Origin: Dickeya dianthicola NCPPB 453
Lineage (GTDB): Bacteria; Pseudomonadota; Gammaproteobacteria; Enterobacterales; Enterobacteriaceae
Assembly: GCF_000365305.1 (NCBI RefSeq)
Contig: NZ_CM001841.1
Coordinates: 435,551 to 499,550 of the forward strand
DNA: 64,000 nucleotides
Reading direction: 5' to 3'
A program made the translations under genes and the position numbers. Below are positions 1 through 9,024 of the stretch, piece by piece. Below the pieces are notes generated by a model. The model saw only the letters and a program-made list of their open reading frames with translations, ran no database searches and was not told the DNA's origin. Position 1 is the first letter of the stretch. Every line of letters begins with the position of its first letter.

Positions 1-6
1 TCGGAT

Positions 7-1407
7 ATGATTTTGAACGCTGTTGTCACTTCTCAGGGCGCGGGATCCGCTGTCGACGGATTACCGATGCCGGCGCGTCTTGGCGCCATTTTCGCTATTG
101 CGTTCGGTATTGCTATGGCGGTGCTGGACGGAGCGCTCGTCAACGTGGCGTTGCCCACCATCGCCGCCGATTTCAACACCAGCCCGGCATCGTCTATTTG
201 GATCGTCAACGCCTATCAGCTGGCGATCACCATGACGTTGCTGTCGCTGTCGTCGCTGGGCGATATCGTCGGTTACCGCCGCGTCTATCTGGTGGGGCTG
301 GTGCTGTTTACGCTGATGTCGGTGGTGTGCGCGCTGGCGGATTCGCTGCCGACGCTGACGCTGGCGCGCATTCTGCAAGGGCTGGCGGCCGCAGCGCTGA
401 TGAGCGTCAACACCGCGTTGATCCGGCTGATTTACCCCAAAGATAAGCTCGGGCGCGGCATGGCGATCAACTCGCTGGTGGTGGCGGTGTCCACCGCCGC
501 CGGGCCGACCATCGCGGCGGGGATTTTGGGCGTGGCGTCGTGGCAGTGGCTGTTTGCCATCAACGTGCCGTTCGGCATTGTGGCGCTGCTGCTGGGCTGG
601 CGTTTTCTGCCGCGTAACGACGGGGTGAGGGCGCAGCGCTTCGACGCCCCAAGCGCGCTGCTGAACGCGCTGACCTTCGGGCTGTTTTTCATCGCGCTGG
701 GCGGATTCGCTCAGGGTCAGAACCTGTGGCAGGTGCTGGGCGAACTGGCGCTGACACTGCTGGTGGGCGGCTATTTCGTCCGGCGACAACTGAGTCAGTC
801 TTATCCGCTGCTGCCGGTGGATCTGCTGCGTATTCCGGTATTTGCACTGTCGGTGGGGACCTCGGTGAGTTCGTTTTGCGCACAGATGCTGGCGATGGTG
901 TCGCTGCCGTTCTATTTCCAGAGCGCGCTGGGGATGAATGAAATCGAAACCGGCCTGCTGCTCACCCCCTGGCCGCTGGCGATCATGGCGGTGGCCCCGC
1001 TGGCCGGGCGCTGGCTTGAGCGCGTCAACGCCGGAGTATTGTGTACTATCGGGCTGTCGTTGTTCGCGCTGGGGTTATTCTCGCTGGCCTGGCTGCCGGC
1101 TTCGCCGGGTTATCTGGACATCTGCCTGCGGATGGTGTTGTGCGGCATCGGTTTTGGGCTGTTTCAGTCGCCGAACAATCACACCATCATCAGTGCGGCG
1201 CCCCGCCATCGCAGCGGCGGGGCCAGCGGTATGCTGGGCACCGCCCGGTTGGTGGGCCAGACCGCCGGCGCAGCGCTGGTGGCGCTGATGTTCAACCTGT
1301 TCGGCGGGCAAGGCACCCATGCCGCGCTGATTACCGCCGGGGTCTTTGCTGCGCTGGCGGCGGTGGTCAGCGGTCAGCGGATTTCGCGTCTGGCCGCCGC
1401 CCCCTGA
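7..1407 (+). CDS. MFS drug/solute exporter, DHA2 type
   Basis: This 466-residue, very hydrophobic protein has the spacing of a 14-helix major facilitator of the DHA2 (EmrB-like) group, which pump drugs or metabolites out across the inner membrane using the proton gradient. The first helix carries the D-GALVNVALP-type stretch around residues 40-50 that is typical of DHA2. The loop after helix 2 has the GDIVGYRRVY form of the MFS motif A around residue 85. The window opens only 6 bases before the ATG, so no ribosome binding site is visible and the start could lie upstream. The substrate is unknown. No partner membrane-fusion gene is adjacent. Confidence 0.85.
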   Translation: MILNAVVTSQGAGSAVDGLPMPARLGAIFAIAFGIAMAVLDGALVNVALPTIAADFNTSPASSIWIVNAYQLAITMTLLSLSSLGDIVGYRRVYLVGLVLFTLMSVVCALADSLPTLTLARILQGLAAAALMSVNTALIRLIYPKDKLGRGMAINSLVVAVSTAAGPTIAAGILGVASWQWLFAINVPFGIVALLLGWRFLPRNDGVRAQRFDAPSALLNALTFGLFFIALGGFAQGQNLWQVLGELALTLLVGGYFVRRQLSQSYPLLPVDLLRIPVFALSVGTSVSSFCAQMLAMVSLPFYFQSALGMNEIETGLLLTPWPLAIMAVAPLAGRWLERVNAGVLCTIGLSLFALGLFSLAWLPASPGYLDICLRMVLCGIGFGLFQSPNNHTIISAAPRHRSGGASGMLGTARLVGQTAGAALVALMFNLFGGQGTHAALITAGVFAALAAVVSGQRISRLAAAP

Positions 1408-1552
1408 GGCATGGCAGGCACCTGCTCCAGGCTATGTGATTGAACGGTATGGCCGCCGTTTTCATCGAACAGTTAATACGTTATGCCGATTAACGGATAG
1501 CGAGTTTCGATGATAATCCTCTTGCCACTATGCGCAACGAGGAGACTAAACT

Positions 1553-1930
1553 ATGTATGGCAATAATCCTGAGATCGAGTGGGATCAAAGTAATGCAACC
1601 AACAAAGGCAAAGTGATCGACCGGGCGATAAGAAATAATCAGTTCAAGATTATCGACTTCCCGGACGGTGGGCGACGGATCGTATTCCAGTGTACTCATT
1701 GTAAGAACTGGATAACGGAAGAGGCGGTCGAGGCCGACCATTATCCGGAACCGTCCAACCCTGCCCTGGCGAACAATGATGATATTAGCCGACTGGTGCT
1801 GGCCTGTCGGCCGTGTAATGCGGCGAATATTCAGAACACCCAACAGATGAAGACCAGAGGGCAACTGAAACTGGCGGGAGAAAACCGCAAGTATACGGAA
1901 GTCCGCGTTAATGACCAACGCGTCGGCTAA
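1553..1930 (+). CDS. Small HNH-endonuclease-like protein
   Basis: This 125-residue protein starts at an ATG preceded by GAGGAG. It shows a zinc-ribbon HNH layout: a CTHC pair near residue 43, an EADH motif near residue 60, an asparagine-rich middle, and a CRPCNAAN pair near residue 87. HNH folds of this kind cut or nick DNA or RNA. As a free-standing protein this small, it could be a restriction-like nuclease, a toxin domain freed from a larger protein, or a domesticated regulator. The next gene is convergent, so it forms its own transcription unit. The active-site histidine is present, so it may be active. Its role is unknown. Confidence 0.7.
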   Translation: MYGNNPEIEWDQSNATNKGKVIDRAIRNNQFKIIDFPDGGRRIVFQCTHCKNWITEEAVEADHYPEPSNPALANNDDISRLVLACRPCNAANIQNTQQMKTRGQLKLAGENRKYTEVRVNDQRVG

Positions 1931-1938
1931 CGACCTGG

Positions 1939-1973
1939 GAGCTGGCCGTGTCCCACAAGGGCGTGGCCAGCTC
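1939..1973. terminator. Inverted repeat between convergent genes
   Basis: GAGCTGGCC and GGCCAGCTC form a perfect 9-bp stem with a 17-base loop, between the HNH gene and the convergent DeoR gene. No T-run follows on either strand, so it is a weak or Rho-assisted terminator at best. Confidence 0.45.
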
Positions 1974-2005
1974 ACGGTAATACCGTCTGAGTGGGGTGGC
2001 GACGG

Positions 2006-2797
2006 TCAATTCGCCACCATCACCGTCACCCCCAGCGCTTCGAACGCGCTGACTGCTTCCTGGCTGATGCCGGCGTCGGTAATCAGGTAGTGAATATTGC
2101 TCCAGTCGCACGGCAGGGCGAACATCGACACCTTGCCTATCTTGCTGGAATCCGCCACCACGTAAACCGTCCTGGCGGAGCGGATCATGGCGCTTTTCAC
2201 CTTGATGTCGGTTTCGCTGGGGAAGCTTAGCCCCATGCGCGGGGAGATGGCGGCGGTGGCGAGAAACAGTTTTTCGGCCAGCACGTTTTCGAAAAAGCCG
2301 GCGGCTTTTTCCCCGGAGGTGGAGAGGGTGGGAAACTTGAAGGTGCCGCCGGTGAGCAGGATGTTGATGCCGGGTTCGCCGCCCAGCTTAAGCGCGATAT
2401 TGACCGCGGTGGTGATCACCGACAGCCGGTGAATGTCCGCCATATGCTCGACAATCGCGGTGGTGGTGGTGCCGGAATCGAAAATCACCGTGTCGCCGTT
2501 TTCGATCTGCGCCGCCGCCAGCCGGCCGATGGCGTCTTTCTCCGCCAGATTGATCTGCCGTTCCAGCAGCAGCGCGCCGGTGTTTTGTTTGCCGGTCACC
2601 AGCGTGGCGCCGCCGTAATAACGCTGAACGTAACCCTCTTTTTGTAATTCGCGCAGATCGGTGCGGATCGTGGCTTCGGTCAGCCCGAAGGTTTCGGTCA
2701 ACATTTTCACTGTGACGGTGCCGTCCTCGCGGATCATCTCCAAAATCTTGTCCCGACGCTGTTTCATGTCCGCCAGTTGTTCACTTTTGCTTTTCAA
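2006..2797 (-). CDS. DeoR/GlpR-family transcriptional repressor
   Basis: This 263-residue protein has an N-terminal DeoR winged helix-turn-helix (about residues 12-65, with the motif TEATIRTDLRELQ). Its C-terminal sugar-phosphate sensor domain has an FDSGTTTTAI stretch near residue 105 and an LLTGG stretch. These proteins repress sugar operons until a phosphorylated intermediate binds. The TTG start is chosen because AAGGAG lies 8 bases upstream; the ATG ten codons in has no such site. It faces the transketolase/ABC operon across about 365 bp, which makes it the probable regulator of that operon. Confidence 0.88.
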   Translation of the reverse strand: MKSKSEQLADMKQRRDKILEMIREDGTVTVKMLTETFGLTEATIRTDLRELQKEGYVQRYYGGATLVTGKQNTGALLLERQINLAEKDAIGRLAAAQIENGDTVIFDSGTTTTAIVEHMADIHRLSVITTAVNIALKLGGEPGINILLTGGTFKFPTLSTSGEKAAGFFENVLAEKLFLATAAISPRMGLSFPSETDIKVKSAMIRSARTVYVVADSSKIGKVSMFALPCDWSNIHYLITDAGISQEAVSAFEALGVTVMVAN

Positions 2798-2804
2798 TCG
2801 AAAT
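2791..2804. promoter_or_regulatory. Operator-like site at the deoR start
   Basis: TTTTCAATCGAAAT matches the palindrome at 3101-3114 in 12 of 14 bases and overlaps the repressor's TTG start. It could mediate autoregulation. This is inference from similarity alone. Confidence 0.3.
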
Positions 2805-3060
2805 GCTCCTTTCTGCGCTGAATGACGCTATCCAACCGCCAACGGCCTAATTGACGTGAAGTTTAACGCCCGCCCGCCCGGAATGCGAGGTGATGACGAT
2901 GAAAACCGCCGCTGTTTTATCGCTGCGTTTCGCCGTGTTCTCATGGGATCCGCCGTGGATTCGGCGCATCGTGCCATGAGGTGCGGTCTATGAGCGTGTG
3001 TTTTCTATTCCTTGCCTGTATCCGATCCGGATCATCCCACATTCTATTTTTGTTTGATAT

Positions 3061-3114
3061 TTGAACTCGGACGCAAAATGGGTTAAATAGATGTTATATG
3101 TTTTCGATCGAAAA
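3061..3114 (+). promoter_or_regulatory. Promoter and palindromic operator candidate of the sugar operon
   Basis: TTGAAC (3061-3066) and TTAAAT (3083-3088) sit 16 bases apart and could serve as -35 and -10 boxes. Just downstream, TTTTCGATCGAAAA (3101-3114) is a perfect 14-bp palindrome where a repressor would block initiation. CGATCG recurs at about 3126. No other strong feature was seen in the spacer 2798-3060. Confidence 0.4.
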
Positions 3115-3162
3115 TCAATTGAAAACGATCGGGAGCGATTTGTCAGCGATCAGGAGGTAAGG

Positions 3163-3966
3163 GTGGACGTACAGACAATCAGACAAACAGCGCGACAGGC
3201 CCGGCGCTATGTGTTGCAGATGAATCATCGGGCGGGCAAAGGGCACACCGGCGCGGACCTGTCGGAGGTGGATATTATCTGCACCCTGTTTATGGCGGTG
3301 ATGGATCGCTCGCAGGCGCGGCCGAATCAGGATCGGTTCATCTTGTCGAAAGGCCACGGCGCGGGCGGGCTGTATTGCAGCGCGGCGGCGATGGGGCTGC
3401 TTGACCCGGCGGTATTGGAGCAGTTCATGGGTGACGACACGCTACTGGCCGGCCATCCGATTCACCAAAAACTGCCGGATCTGGTGGAGATCAACTCCGG
3501 GGCGTTGGGACACGGGTTACCTATCGGCGTTGGACTGGCGCTCGGCAACCGGCTTGCCGGCCGCAGTCATCGGCGCGCCTTTGTGCTGCTGGGCGACGGC
3601 GAACTGGCGGAAGGATCCAACTGGGAAGCGGCGATGGCGGCGAGTAAATTCCGGCTGGATAACCTGGTGGCCATTGTCGATCGAAACCGTCTGCAACTGG
3701 CGGGGAAAACCGAAGACATCATGCCGCTGGAGCCGCTGGCGGATAAATGGCGTGCTTTCGGTTTCGACGTGCATCACTGCGACGGCCACGATCCGCAGGC
3801 GATCATCCGCGCCGTCGAGGCGCCGTCGGCAGGCAAGCCGCGGGTGATCCTCGCCAACACCGAAAAAGGGCACGGCATTTCGTTTATGGCCAACGTACCG
3901 GCCTGGCACCACGCGGTGCCGAATGATCAACAGCTGGCGCAGGGGCTGGCGGAGCTGGAGGAGTGA
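3163..3966 (+). CDS. Transketolase, N-terminal (TPP-binding) subunit
   Basis: This 267-residue protein corresponds to the N-terminal half of transketolase, which moves two-carbon ketol units between sugar phosphates. It shows the SKGHGAGG motif near residue 65 and the thiamine-diphosphate/Mg motif GDGELAEGSNWEAA near residue 146. The GTG start at 3163 is preferred because AGGAGGT sits 4 bases before it; an in-frame ATG 72 bases upstream has no good site. The partner half follows after two bases, so they form an obligate pair. Split transketolases usually serve peripheral pathways and not the central pentose phosphate pathway. Confidence 0.9.
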   Translation: MDVQTIRQTARQARRYVLQMNHRAGKGHTGADLSEVDIICTLFMAVMDRSQARPNQDRFILSKGHGAGGLYCSAAAMGLLDPAVLEQFMGDDTLLAGHPIHQKLPDLVEINSGALGHGLPIGVGLALGNRLAGRSHRRAFVLLGDGELAEGSNWEAAMAASKFRLDNLVAIVDRNRLQLAGKTEDIMPLEPLADKWRAFGFDVHHCDGHDPQAIIRAVEAPSAGKPRVILANTEKGHGISFMANVPAWHHAVPNDQQLAQGLAELEE

Positions 3967-3968
3967 CG

Positions 3969-4889
3969 ATGCAAGATTTACGTGATGCGGTAGTCGCCGC
4001 GCTGCTCGAAGAGCAAAACGCAGGCGCTAATCTGTGCGTGGTGGTGGCGGATTCCACCTCCACATCGAAAATCGCACCGTTCGAAAAGGCTTTCCCCGAA
4101 CGGGTGGTGAATGTCGGGATTGCCGAGCAGAACATGGTGGGGATGGCGGCCGGGCTGTCGCTGAGCGGCCCGACGGTGTTCACCGCCAACGCCGCGCCCT
4201 TTCTGCTGGCGCGCTCCAACGAGCAGGTGAAAAACGACGTCTGTTATACCGACGCCAACGTGAAGATGTTGGGGCTGAACGCCGGGTTCGCTTACGGCCC
4301 GCTGGGGGCGACCCACCACTGCATGAACGATATCGCCATCGCCCGTTCGATGGGTAATTTGCAGATTTTCGCTCCGGCGGACGCGGTGCAGGCCAGCGCG
4401 GTGGCGCGCCACGCCATCGCCCATCGCGGGCCGGTGTATATCCGTATGGACAGCGACAAGCTGCCGCTGCTGCACGACCGTGACTGGCGTTTTACGCCGG
4501 GCCAGCCGGTGGTGCTGCAACCGGGGAGCGAGACGGTGGTGTTCTGCCTCGGCACGCTGGCGCACGAAGCGCTGGCCGCGTCGGCGGATATCACGGTGGT
4601 GTCGCTGCCGTCGCTGTGGCCGCTGGATGAAATGTCACTGTTGAAGATTATTAGCGAGCATCAGTATGTGATCTCGATGGAAGAACACGTACTCAGTGGT
4701 GGCCTCGGCAGCATCATTGGTGAATTGTTGCATAAACACCATTTGAGGCAGCGTTTCACCTCTCTGGGCGTCCCTCCCTACGAATTTACCCACAGCAGCA
4801 GCCGCGGCGCATTGCGGCGTCAGTTCCACATCGACGCCGCCGGACTGCGCTCTACCCTGGAACAGCTTGCGTTACGCACCATTGCCTGA
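3969..4889 (+). CDS. Transketolase, C-terminal (PYR and regulatory) subunit
   Basis: This 306-residue protein supplies the pyrimidine-binding and C-terminal domains missing from the preceding gene. The segment GIAEQNMVGMAAGLS near residue 48 holds the conserved glutamate that activates the thiamine cofactor. The N-terminal half's stop lies at 3964-3966 and this ATG at 3969, so translation is probably coupled. An in-frame GTG at 3963 overlaps the stop but adds only two residues. Together the two subunits would act on a keto-sugar phosphate made by the FGGY kinase of the same operon. Confidence 0.9.
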   Translation: MQDLRDAVVAALLEEQNAGANLCVVVADSTSTSKIAPFEKAFPERVVNVGIAEQNMVGMAAGLSLSGPTVFTANAAPFLLARSNEQVKNDVCYTDANVKMLGLNAGFAYGPLGATHHCMNDIAIARSMGNLQIFAPADAVQASAVARHAIAHRGPVYIRMDSDKLPLLHDRDWRFTPGQPVVLQPGSETVVFCLGTLAHEALAASADITVVSLPSLWPLDEMSLLKIISEHQYVISMEEHVLSGGLGSIIGELLHKHHLRQRFTSLGVPPYEFTHSSSRGALRRQFHIDAAGLRSTLEQLALRTIA

Positions 4890-4902
4890 GGAGAACAACC
4901 TG

Positions 4903-5706
4903 ATGAGTCATGACAACGAATATGACGTTAATCTGCGCTACGGCGTGGATACCGACCTGAGTCTGAGCGACAAGGTGGCGGTGGTCACCGGCGGGCTGGG
5001 CGGAATCGCGATGGCGAGCAATCAAATGCTGCTGGAAAAAGGCGCGCGGCTGGCGCTGCTGTACCCCGCGTTTGAGCGTGACAAGGCGGCGCAGGCCGCC
5101 GAACGGTTTGACCCGGCGCGGGTGCTGTTGGTGGAGTGCGACGTCACCGCGCCCGCCGACGTGGAAAACGCCTTTGCCACCGTCGCGGCGCACTACGGCC
5201 GGATAGACATCCTGGTCAACTGCGCGGGCTACGTGATGCTGCAACCGGTGCTGGAAACCGATTTCGACGAATGGCAGAAGCAGCTGGCGGTCAACCTCAC
5301 CGGCCCGTTCCTGTGCTCGCAGGCGGCGGCGCGGCGCATGGTGGCTGCCGGTCGCGGCGGCAAGATTATCAACATCGCCTCGCAGGCGGCGTCGATCGCC
5401 ATCGACAACCATGTCGCTTACACCTCCGCCAAGGCCGGGCTGTTGGGCATGACCAAGGTGATGGCGAAAGAGCTGGCGCCGCACCGCATCAACGTCAATA
5501 CGCTGTCGCCGACGGTGGTGCTGACGCCGATGGGCGAGAAAGCGTGGCGCGGCGAGAAAGGCGAAGCGATGAAAAAGCTGATCCCGCTCGGGCGTTTCGC
5601 CTACACCGATGAAATCGCCGCCGCAGTGCTGTTTTTCGCCAGCAACGGCAGCGACATGATCACCGGCGCCGATTTGATGATCGACGGCGGCTTCACCATC
5701 TGGTGA
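4903..5706 (+). CDS. SDR-family NAD(P)-dependent sugar/polyol dehydrogenase
   Basis: This 267-residue short-chain dehydrogenase has a glycine-rich dinucleotide loop (TGGLGGIAMASN, about residues 27-38), an NCAG-type motif near residue 107, and the catalytic pair in YTSAK near residue 172. The C-terminus GADLMIDGGFTIW is typical of classical SDRs. The ATG at 4903 follows GAGGAG. Between a transketolase and a sugar ABC importer, it most likely oxidises or reduces the imported polyol or sugar. The substrate cannot be read from the sequence. Confidence 0.85.
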   Translation: MSHDNEYDVNLRYGVDTDLSLSDKVAVVTGGLGGIAMASNQMLLEKGARLALLYPAFERDKAAQAAERFDPARVLLVECDVTAPADVENAFATVAAHYGRIDILVNCAGYVMLQPVLETDFDEWQKQLAVNLTGPFLCSQAAARRMVAAGRGGKIINIASQAASIAIDNHVAYTSAKAGLLGMTKVMAKELAPHRINVNTLSPTVVLTPMGEKAWRGEKGEAMKKLIPLGRFAYTDEIAAAVLFFASNGSDMITGADLMIDGGFTIW

Positions 5707-5800
5707 TGGAAATAAATCATTAAAAGTAGATTGAAAAACAATTGATTACGCTGTTTCACCGTACCCCCCGACAATAACGAAAGATAGAGAGAACATCATC

Positions 5801-6736
5801 ATGAAATTGCGTTCAATGCTGTTAACTGCTGCCATCACCAGCGCCTTATCGCTGACCGCCCACGCGGCGGAAAAAGGCACCATCATGATTCTGGTCAATT
5901 CACTGGATAACCCCTACTACGCCTCGGAAGCCAAAGGCGCGGACAAAAAAGCGCAGGAACTGGGGTATAAAACCACGGTGCTGTCGCACGGCGAAGACGT
6001 GAAGAAACAAAGCGAGCTTATCGACGCCGCCATCGGCAAGAAAGTACAGGGCATCGTGCTGGATAACGCTGACTCCACCGCCAGCGTGGCGGCGATCAAA
6101 AAAGCGAAAGCCGCCGGCATTCCGGTGGTGCTGATCAACCGCGAAATCCCGGTGGATGACGTGGCGCTGGTGCAGATAACCCACAACAATTTTCAGGCCG
6201 GTTCCGACGTCGCTAACGTGTTCGTCGGGAAAATGGGCGAAAAAGGCAAGTACGCCGAGCTGACCTGTAGTCTGGCGGACAACAATTGCGTCACCCGTTC
6301 CAAGTCCTTCCATCAGGTGCTCGACCAGTATCCGGAGATGACCAGCGTCGCCCGTCAGGACGCCAAAGGCACGCTGATCGACGGCAAGCGCATCATGGAC
6401 AGCATTTTGCAGGCGCACCCGGATGTGAAAGGGGTGATCTGCGGCAACGGCCCGGTGGCGCTGGGCGCGATTGCCGCGCTGAAGGCCGCCGGCCGCAGCG
6501 ATGTGGTGGTGGTCGGCATCGACGGCAGTAACGATGAGCGCGACGCGGTAAAAGACGGCGCGCTGAAAGCCACCGTGATGTTGCAGGCGCAAGCCATCGC
6601 CGCGCAGGGCGTCGCCGACCTCGACAACTATCTCCAGAAGGGCGTGAAACCCGCCAAACAGCGCGTGATGTTCCGCGGCATCCTGATCCAACAGGGTAAC
6701 GCGAGCAAGGTGCAAGACTTCAACTTCAAATCCTGA
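5801..6736 (+). CDS. Periplasmic sugar-binding protein (RbsB-like)
   Basis: This 311-residue protein starts with a clear signal peptide (MKLRSMLLTAAITSALSLTA, cleaved after AHA). It continues as a type I periplasmic binding protein of the ribose/pentose class: VNSLDNPYYASEAKGA near residue 32, GIVLDNADSTA near 87, a VVLINREIP stretch, and CGNGPVALGA near 212. It captures the substrate and delivers it to the ATPase and permease downstream. A GC hairpin follows the gene, as is usual for highly expressed binding proteins. Confidence 0.9.
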   Translation: MKLRSMLLTAAITSALSLTAHAAEKGTIMILVNSLDNPYYASEAKGADKKAQELGYKTTVLSHGEDVKKQSELIDAAIGKKVQGIVLDNADSTASVAAIKKAKAAGIPVVLINREIPVDDVALVQITHNNFQAGSDVANVFVGKMGEKGKYAELTCSLADNNCVTRSKSFHQVLDQYPEMTSVARQDAKGTLIDGKRIMDSILQAHPDVKGVICGNGPVALGAIAALKAAGRSDVVVVGIDGSNDERDAVKDGALKATVMLQAQAIAAQGVADLDNYLQKGVKPAKQRVMFRGILIQQGNASKVQDFNFKS

Positions 6737-6748
6737 GTCCATGCCGTC

Positions 6749-6766
6749 GCGCCCCTGCGGGGGCGC
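6749..6766 (+). promoter_or_regulatory. Intercistronic hairpin after the binding-protein gene
   Basis: GCGCCCC and GGGGCGC form a tight stem without a T-run. Such hairpins stabilise the 3' end of the upstream message and set different expression levels within ABC operons; here it separates the binding protein from the DUF2291 gene. Confidence 0.5.
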
Positions 6767-6780
6767 AGAAGGAGAAGAGT

Positions 6781-7404
6781 ATGTCCAGACACGTCTGGCT
6801 GGCGCTGGCCATTCTTGGGTTGGGTGGATGCCGCATCGTCTCGCAGCAGGAACTGGCCGACCTGCGTCATCCCCCTAATCCCCATATGGCGAATATCGGG
6901 CAAACCTGGCAACAGAAGCTGGTGCCGCAACTGGTCAACGAGGCGCGTCCGCTTGCCGCCCTGATGAAAGACCTGCAAAGCAGCAGCGATATGGACGCCG
7001 CCTGCAAGCAGTTCGGCTACCGCTCGCAGCAGGAAAACCCCTGCGTGTTCACGGTACGGGTCACCGGTACGGTTGCGCACATCGACACCGCGTCGCGCAA
7101 CGGCAAAATGGTGGTGCGGGACGACAGCGGCGGGAGCGTCAGCGTACAGCTGGGGCCGACGTTGCGCGGCACCGACCTGCGCGACAGTTATAAAGGCGTC
7201 AGTTATCAGGATTTTAACGATCAGGTGCTGTATGGCGATTTCGGCCGCGCTATCAACCAACAGGCGCTGGCGATGATTCAGGCTTCGCACCCGAAAGTGG
7301 GCGACCGGCTCGACGTGGTGGGGGTGTTCAGTAGCTGGGACATCCCGCAGGCGGTGCCGGATATCATGCCGGCGCAGATAACGCGTGACGACAAGGGGGG
7401 ATGA
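6781..7404 (+). CDS. DUF2291 family lipoprotein of sugar ABC operons
   Basis: This 207-residue protein has an N-terminal lipobox (LGLGGCRIV, cysteine near residue 17), so it is probably anchored in a membrane facing the periplasm. The rest matches the DUF2291 pattern, with an OB-like core holding VRVTGTVAHID and a C-terminal VGDRLDVVGVFSSWD. DUF2291 genes are found in RbsB-type importer operons and their role is not established. The ATG follows AGAAGGAG. The stop overlaps the start of the ATPase gene (ATGA), indicating translational coupling. Confidence 0.8.
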   Translation: MSRHVWLALAILGLGGCRIVSQQELADLRHPPNPHMANIGQTWQQKLVPQLVNEARPLAALMKDLQSSSDMDAACKQFGYRSQQENPCVFTVRVTGTVAHIDTASRNGKMVVRDDSGGSVSVQLGPTLRGTDLRDSYKGVSYQDFNDQVLYGDFGRAINQQALAMIQASHPKVGDRLDVVGVFSSWDIPQAVPDIMPAQITRDDKGG

Positions 7405-9008
7405 TGGCCGACATGAGCATACCGATGAGCGCGGCGGCCGTATCCGGCGCCCCGGTAGTCACGGCGGCGTCGCCGACGCCGGTGGCGGCGATTGAGGCGA
7501 CGCCGGAGGTGATTATCGAAACCCGCAGCCTGTCGCGCGTCTATCCCGGCGTGACCGCGCTCGATCAGGTCAATTACCGGGTGTATCGCAACAAGGTCAA
7601 CGTGTTGATCGGCGAGAACGGCGCGGGCAAGTCCACCATGATGAAGATGCTGGCCGGGGTGGAGGCGCCGTCGTCCGGGCAGATCCTGCTGGATGGCAAA
7701 CCGGTGACGCTGGGCTCGACCCAGCAGGCGGAACGGCAGGGCATCAGCATCATCTTTCAGGAACTGAACCTGTTCCCCAACATGACCGTGATGGACAACA
7801 TCTTCATCGCCAACGAGTTTTTCCAGCGCGGCGTCATCAATGAAAAATTTCAGTACGCGCTGGCCAAAACCTTGCTGGAACGGCTGGAGCTGGATATCGA
7901 CCCCTACACCCCGCTCGGCGAGCTGGGCATCGGCCACCAGCAACTGGTGGAGATCGCCCGCGCGCTGTCCAAGGACACCCGGGTGCTGATCATGGATGAG
8001 CCGACCTCGGCGCTGAGCCAGTCGGAGGTAAAGGTGCTGTTCGGGGTGATCGAACAGCTCAAGCGGCGCGGCGTCACCATCATCTACATCTCCCACCGGC
8101 TGGAGGAGTTGATGGAGATTGGCGACCACATCACCATTTTCCGCGACGGTCGCTTCATCTGCGAGCGCGAGGTGCGCCACGCCAGCGTGCCCTGGATCAT
8201 CGAACAGATGGTCGGCGACAAGAAAAAGCATTTTGACTATCAGCCCGCGCCGCAGGGCGACACCGTGCTGACGGTGGCGGGGCTGACGGCGTTGCACCAA
8301 AGCGGCGGCTACCGGCTGCACGATGTCTCTTTCAGCCTGCGCAAAGGGGAAGTGGTGGGGATTTATGGCCTGTTGGGCGCCGGGCGCACCGAGTTGTTTA
8401 AAGGATTAATCGGCCTGATGCCGTGCCAGCAGGGCAGCGTGCAGTTGAACGACGACTGCCTTGACGGGCTGGGGTTTCGCCAGCGGCTGGGAAAAGGCAT
8501 CGCGCTGGTGCCGGAGGACCGACAGGGCGAAGGCCTGGTTCAACTGATGTCTGTTCGCGCCAACATGACGCTCTCTTCATTGAGCCTGCGCGGTTTCTGG
8601 CGCGCCTGGGTGTGGCTGCGCGAGCCGGACGAGGCCCGGCAGGTGGACGAGATGGTGCGCCAACTGGCCGTCAAGGTCAGCGACGACGAGCTGCCGGTCA
8701 CCTCGCTGTCCGGCGGCAACCAGCAGAAAGTGGTGTTGGGCAAAGCGCTGATGACCCGGCCGCAGGTGGTGCTGCTCGACGAGCCGACCCGCGGTATCGA
8801 CGTCGGCGCCAAAACCGATGTCTACCACCTGATTGGGCGCATGGCGCAGCAGGGGCTGTCGGTGATGTTTTCGTCGTCCGAACTGGACGAGGTGATGGCG
8901 CTGGCCGATCGCATTCTGGTGATGGCCGACGGCCGCATCACCGCCGATCTGCCGCGCAGCCAGGTCACCCGCGAAATCCTCATCAGCGCTTCCACCCCTC
9001 ACGACTAA
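7401..9008 (+). CDS. Sugar ABC transporter ATP-binding protein (double ABC)
   Basis: This 535-residue protein is an RbsA/MglA-type ATPase with two nucleotide-binding domains. The first has Walker A GENGAGKST near residue 73 and Walker B VLIMDEPTSAL near 197. The second has a degenerate P-loop (LLGAGRTELFKG near 325), a full signature LSGGNQQKVVLG near 437 and VVLLDEPTRGID. It powers import of the sugar bound by the protein at 5801. An unusual alanine/proline/threonine-rich N-terminal tail of about 35 residues precedes the first domain. Confidence 0.92.
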   Translation: MMADMSIPMSAAAVSGAPVVTAASPTPVAAIEATPEVIIETRSLSRVYPGVTALDQVNYRVYRNKVNVLIGENGAGKSTMMKMLAGVEAPSSGQILLDGKPVTLGSTQQAERQGISIIFQELNLFPNMTVMDNIFIANEFFQRGVINEKFQYALAKTLLERLELDIDPYTPLGELGIGHQQLVEIARALSKDTRVLIMDEPTSALSQSEVKVLFGVIEQLKRRGVTIIYISHRLEELMEIGDHITIFRDGRFICEREVRHASVPWIIEQMVGDKKKHFDYQPAPQGDTVLTVAGLTALHQSGGYRLHDVSFSLRKGEVVGIYGLLGAGRTELFKGLIGLMPCQQGSVQLNDDCLDGLGFRQRLGKGIALVPEDRQGEGLVQLMSVRANMTLSSLSLRGFWRAWVWLREPDEARQVDEMVRQLAVKVSDDELPVTSLSGGNQQKVVLGKALMTRPQVVLLDEPTRGIDVGAKTDVYHLIGRMAQQGLSVMFSSSELDEVMALADRILVMADGRITADLPRSQVTREILISASTPHD

Positions 9009-9024
9009 CCGGCCGGAGTTCATC

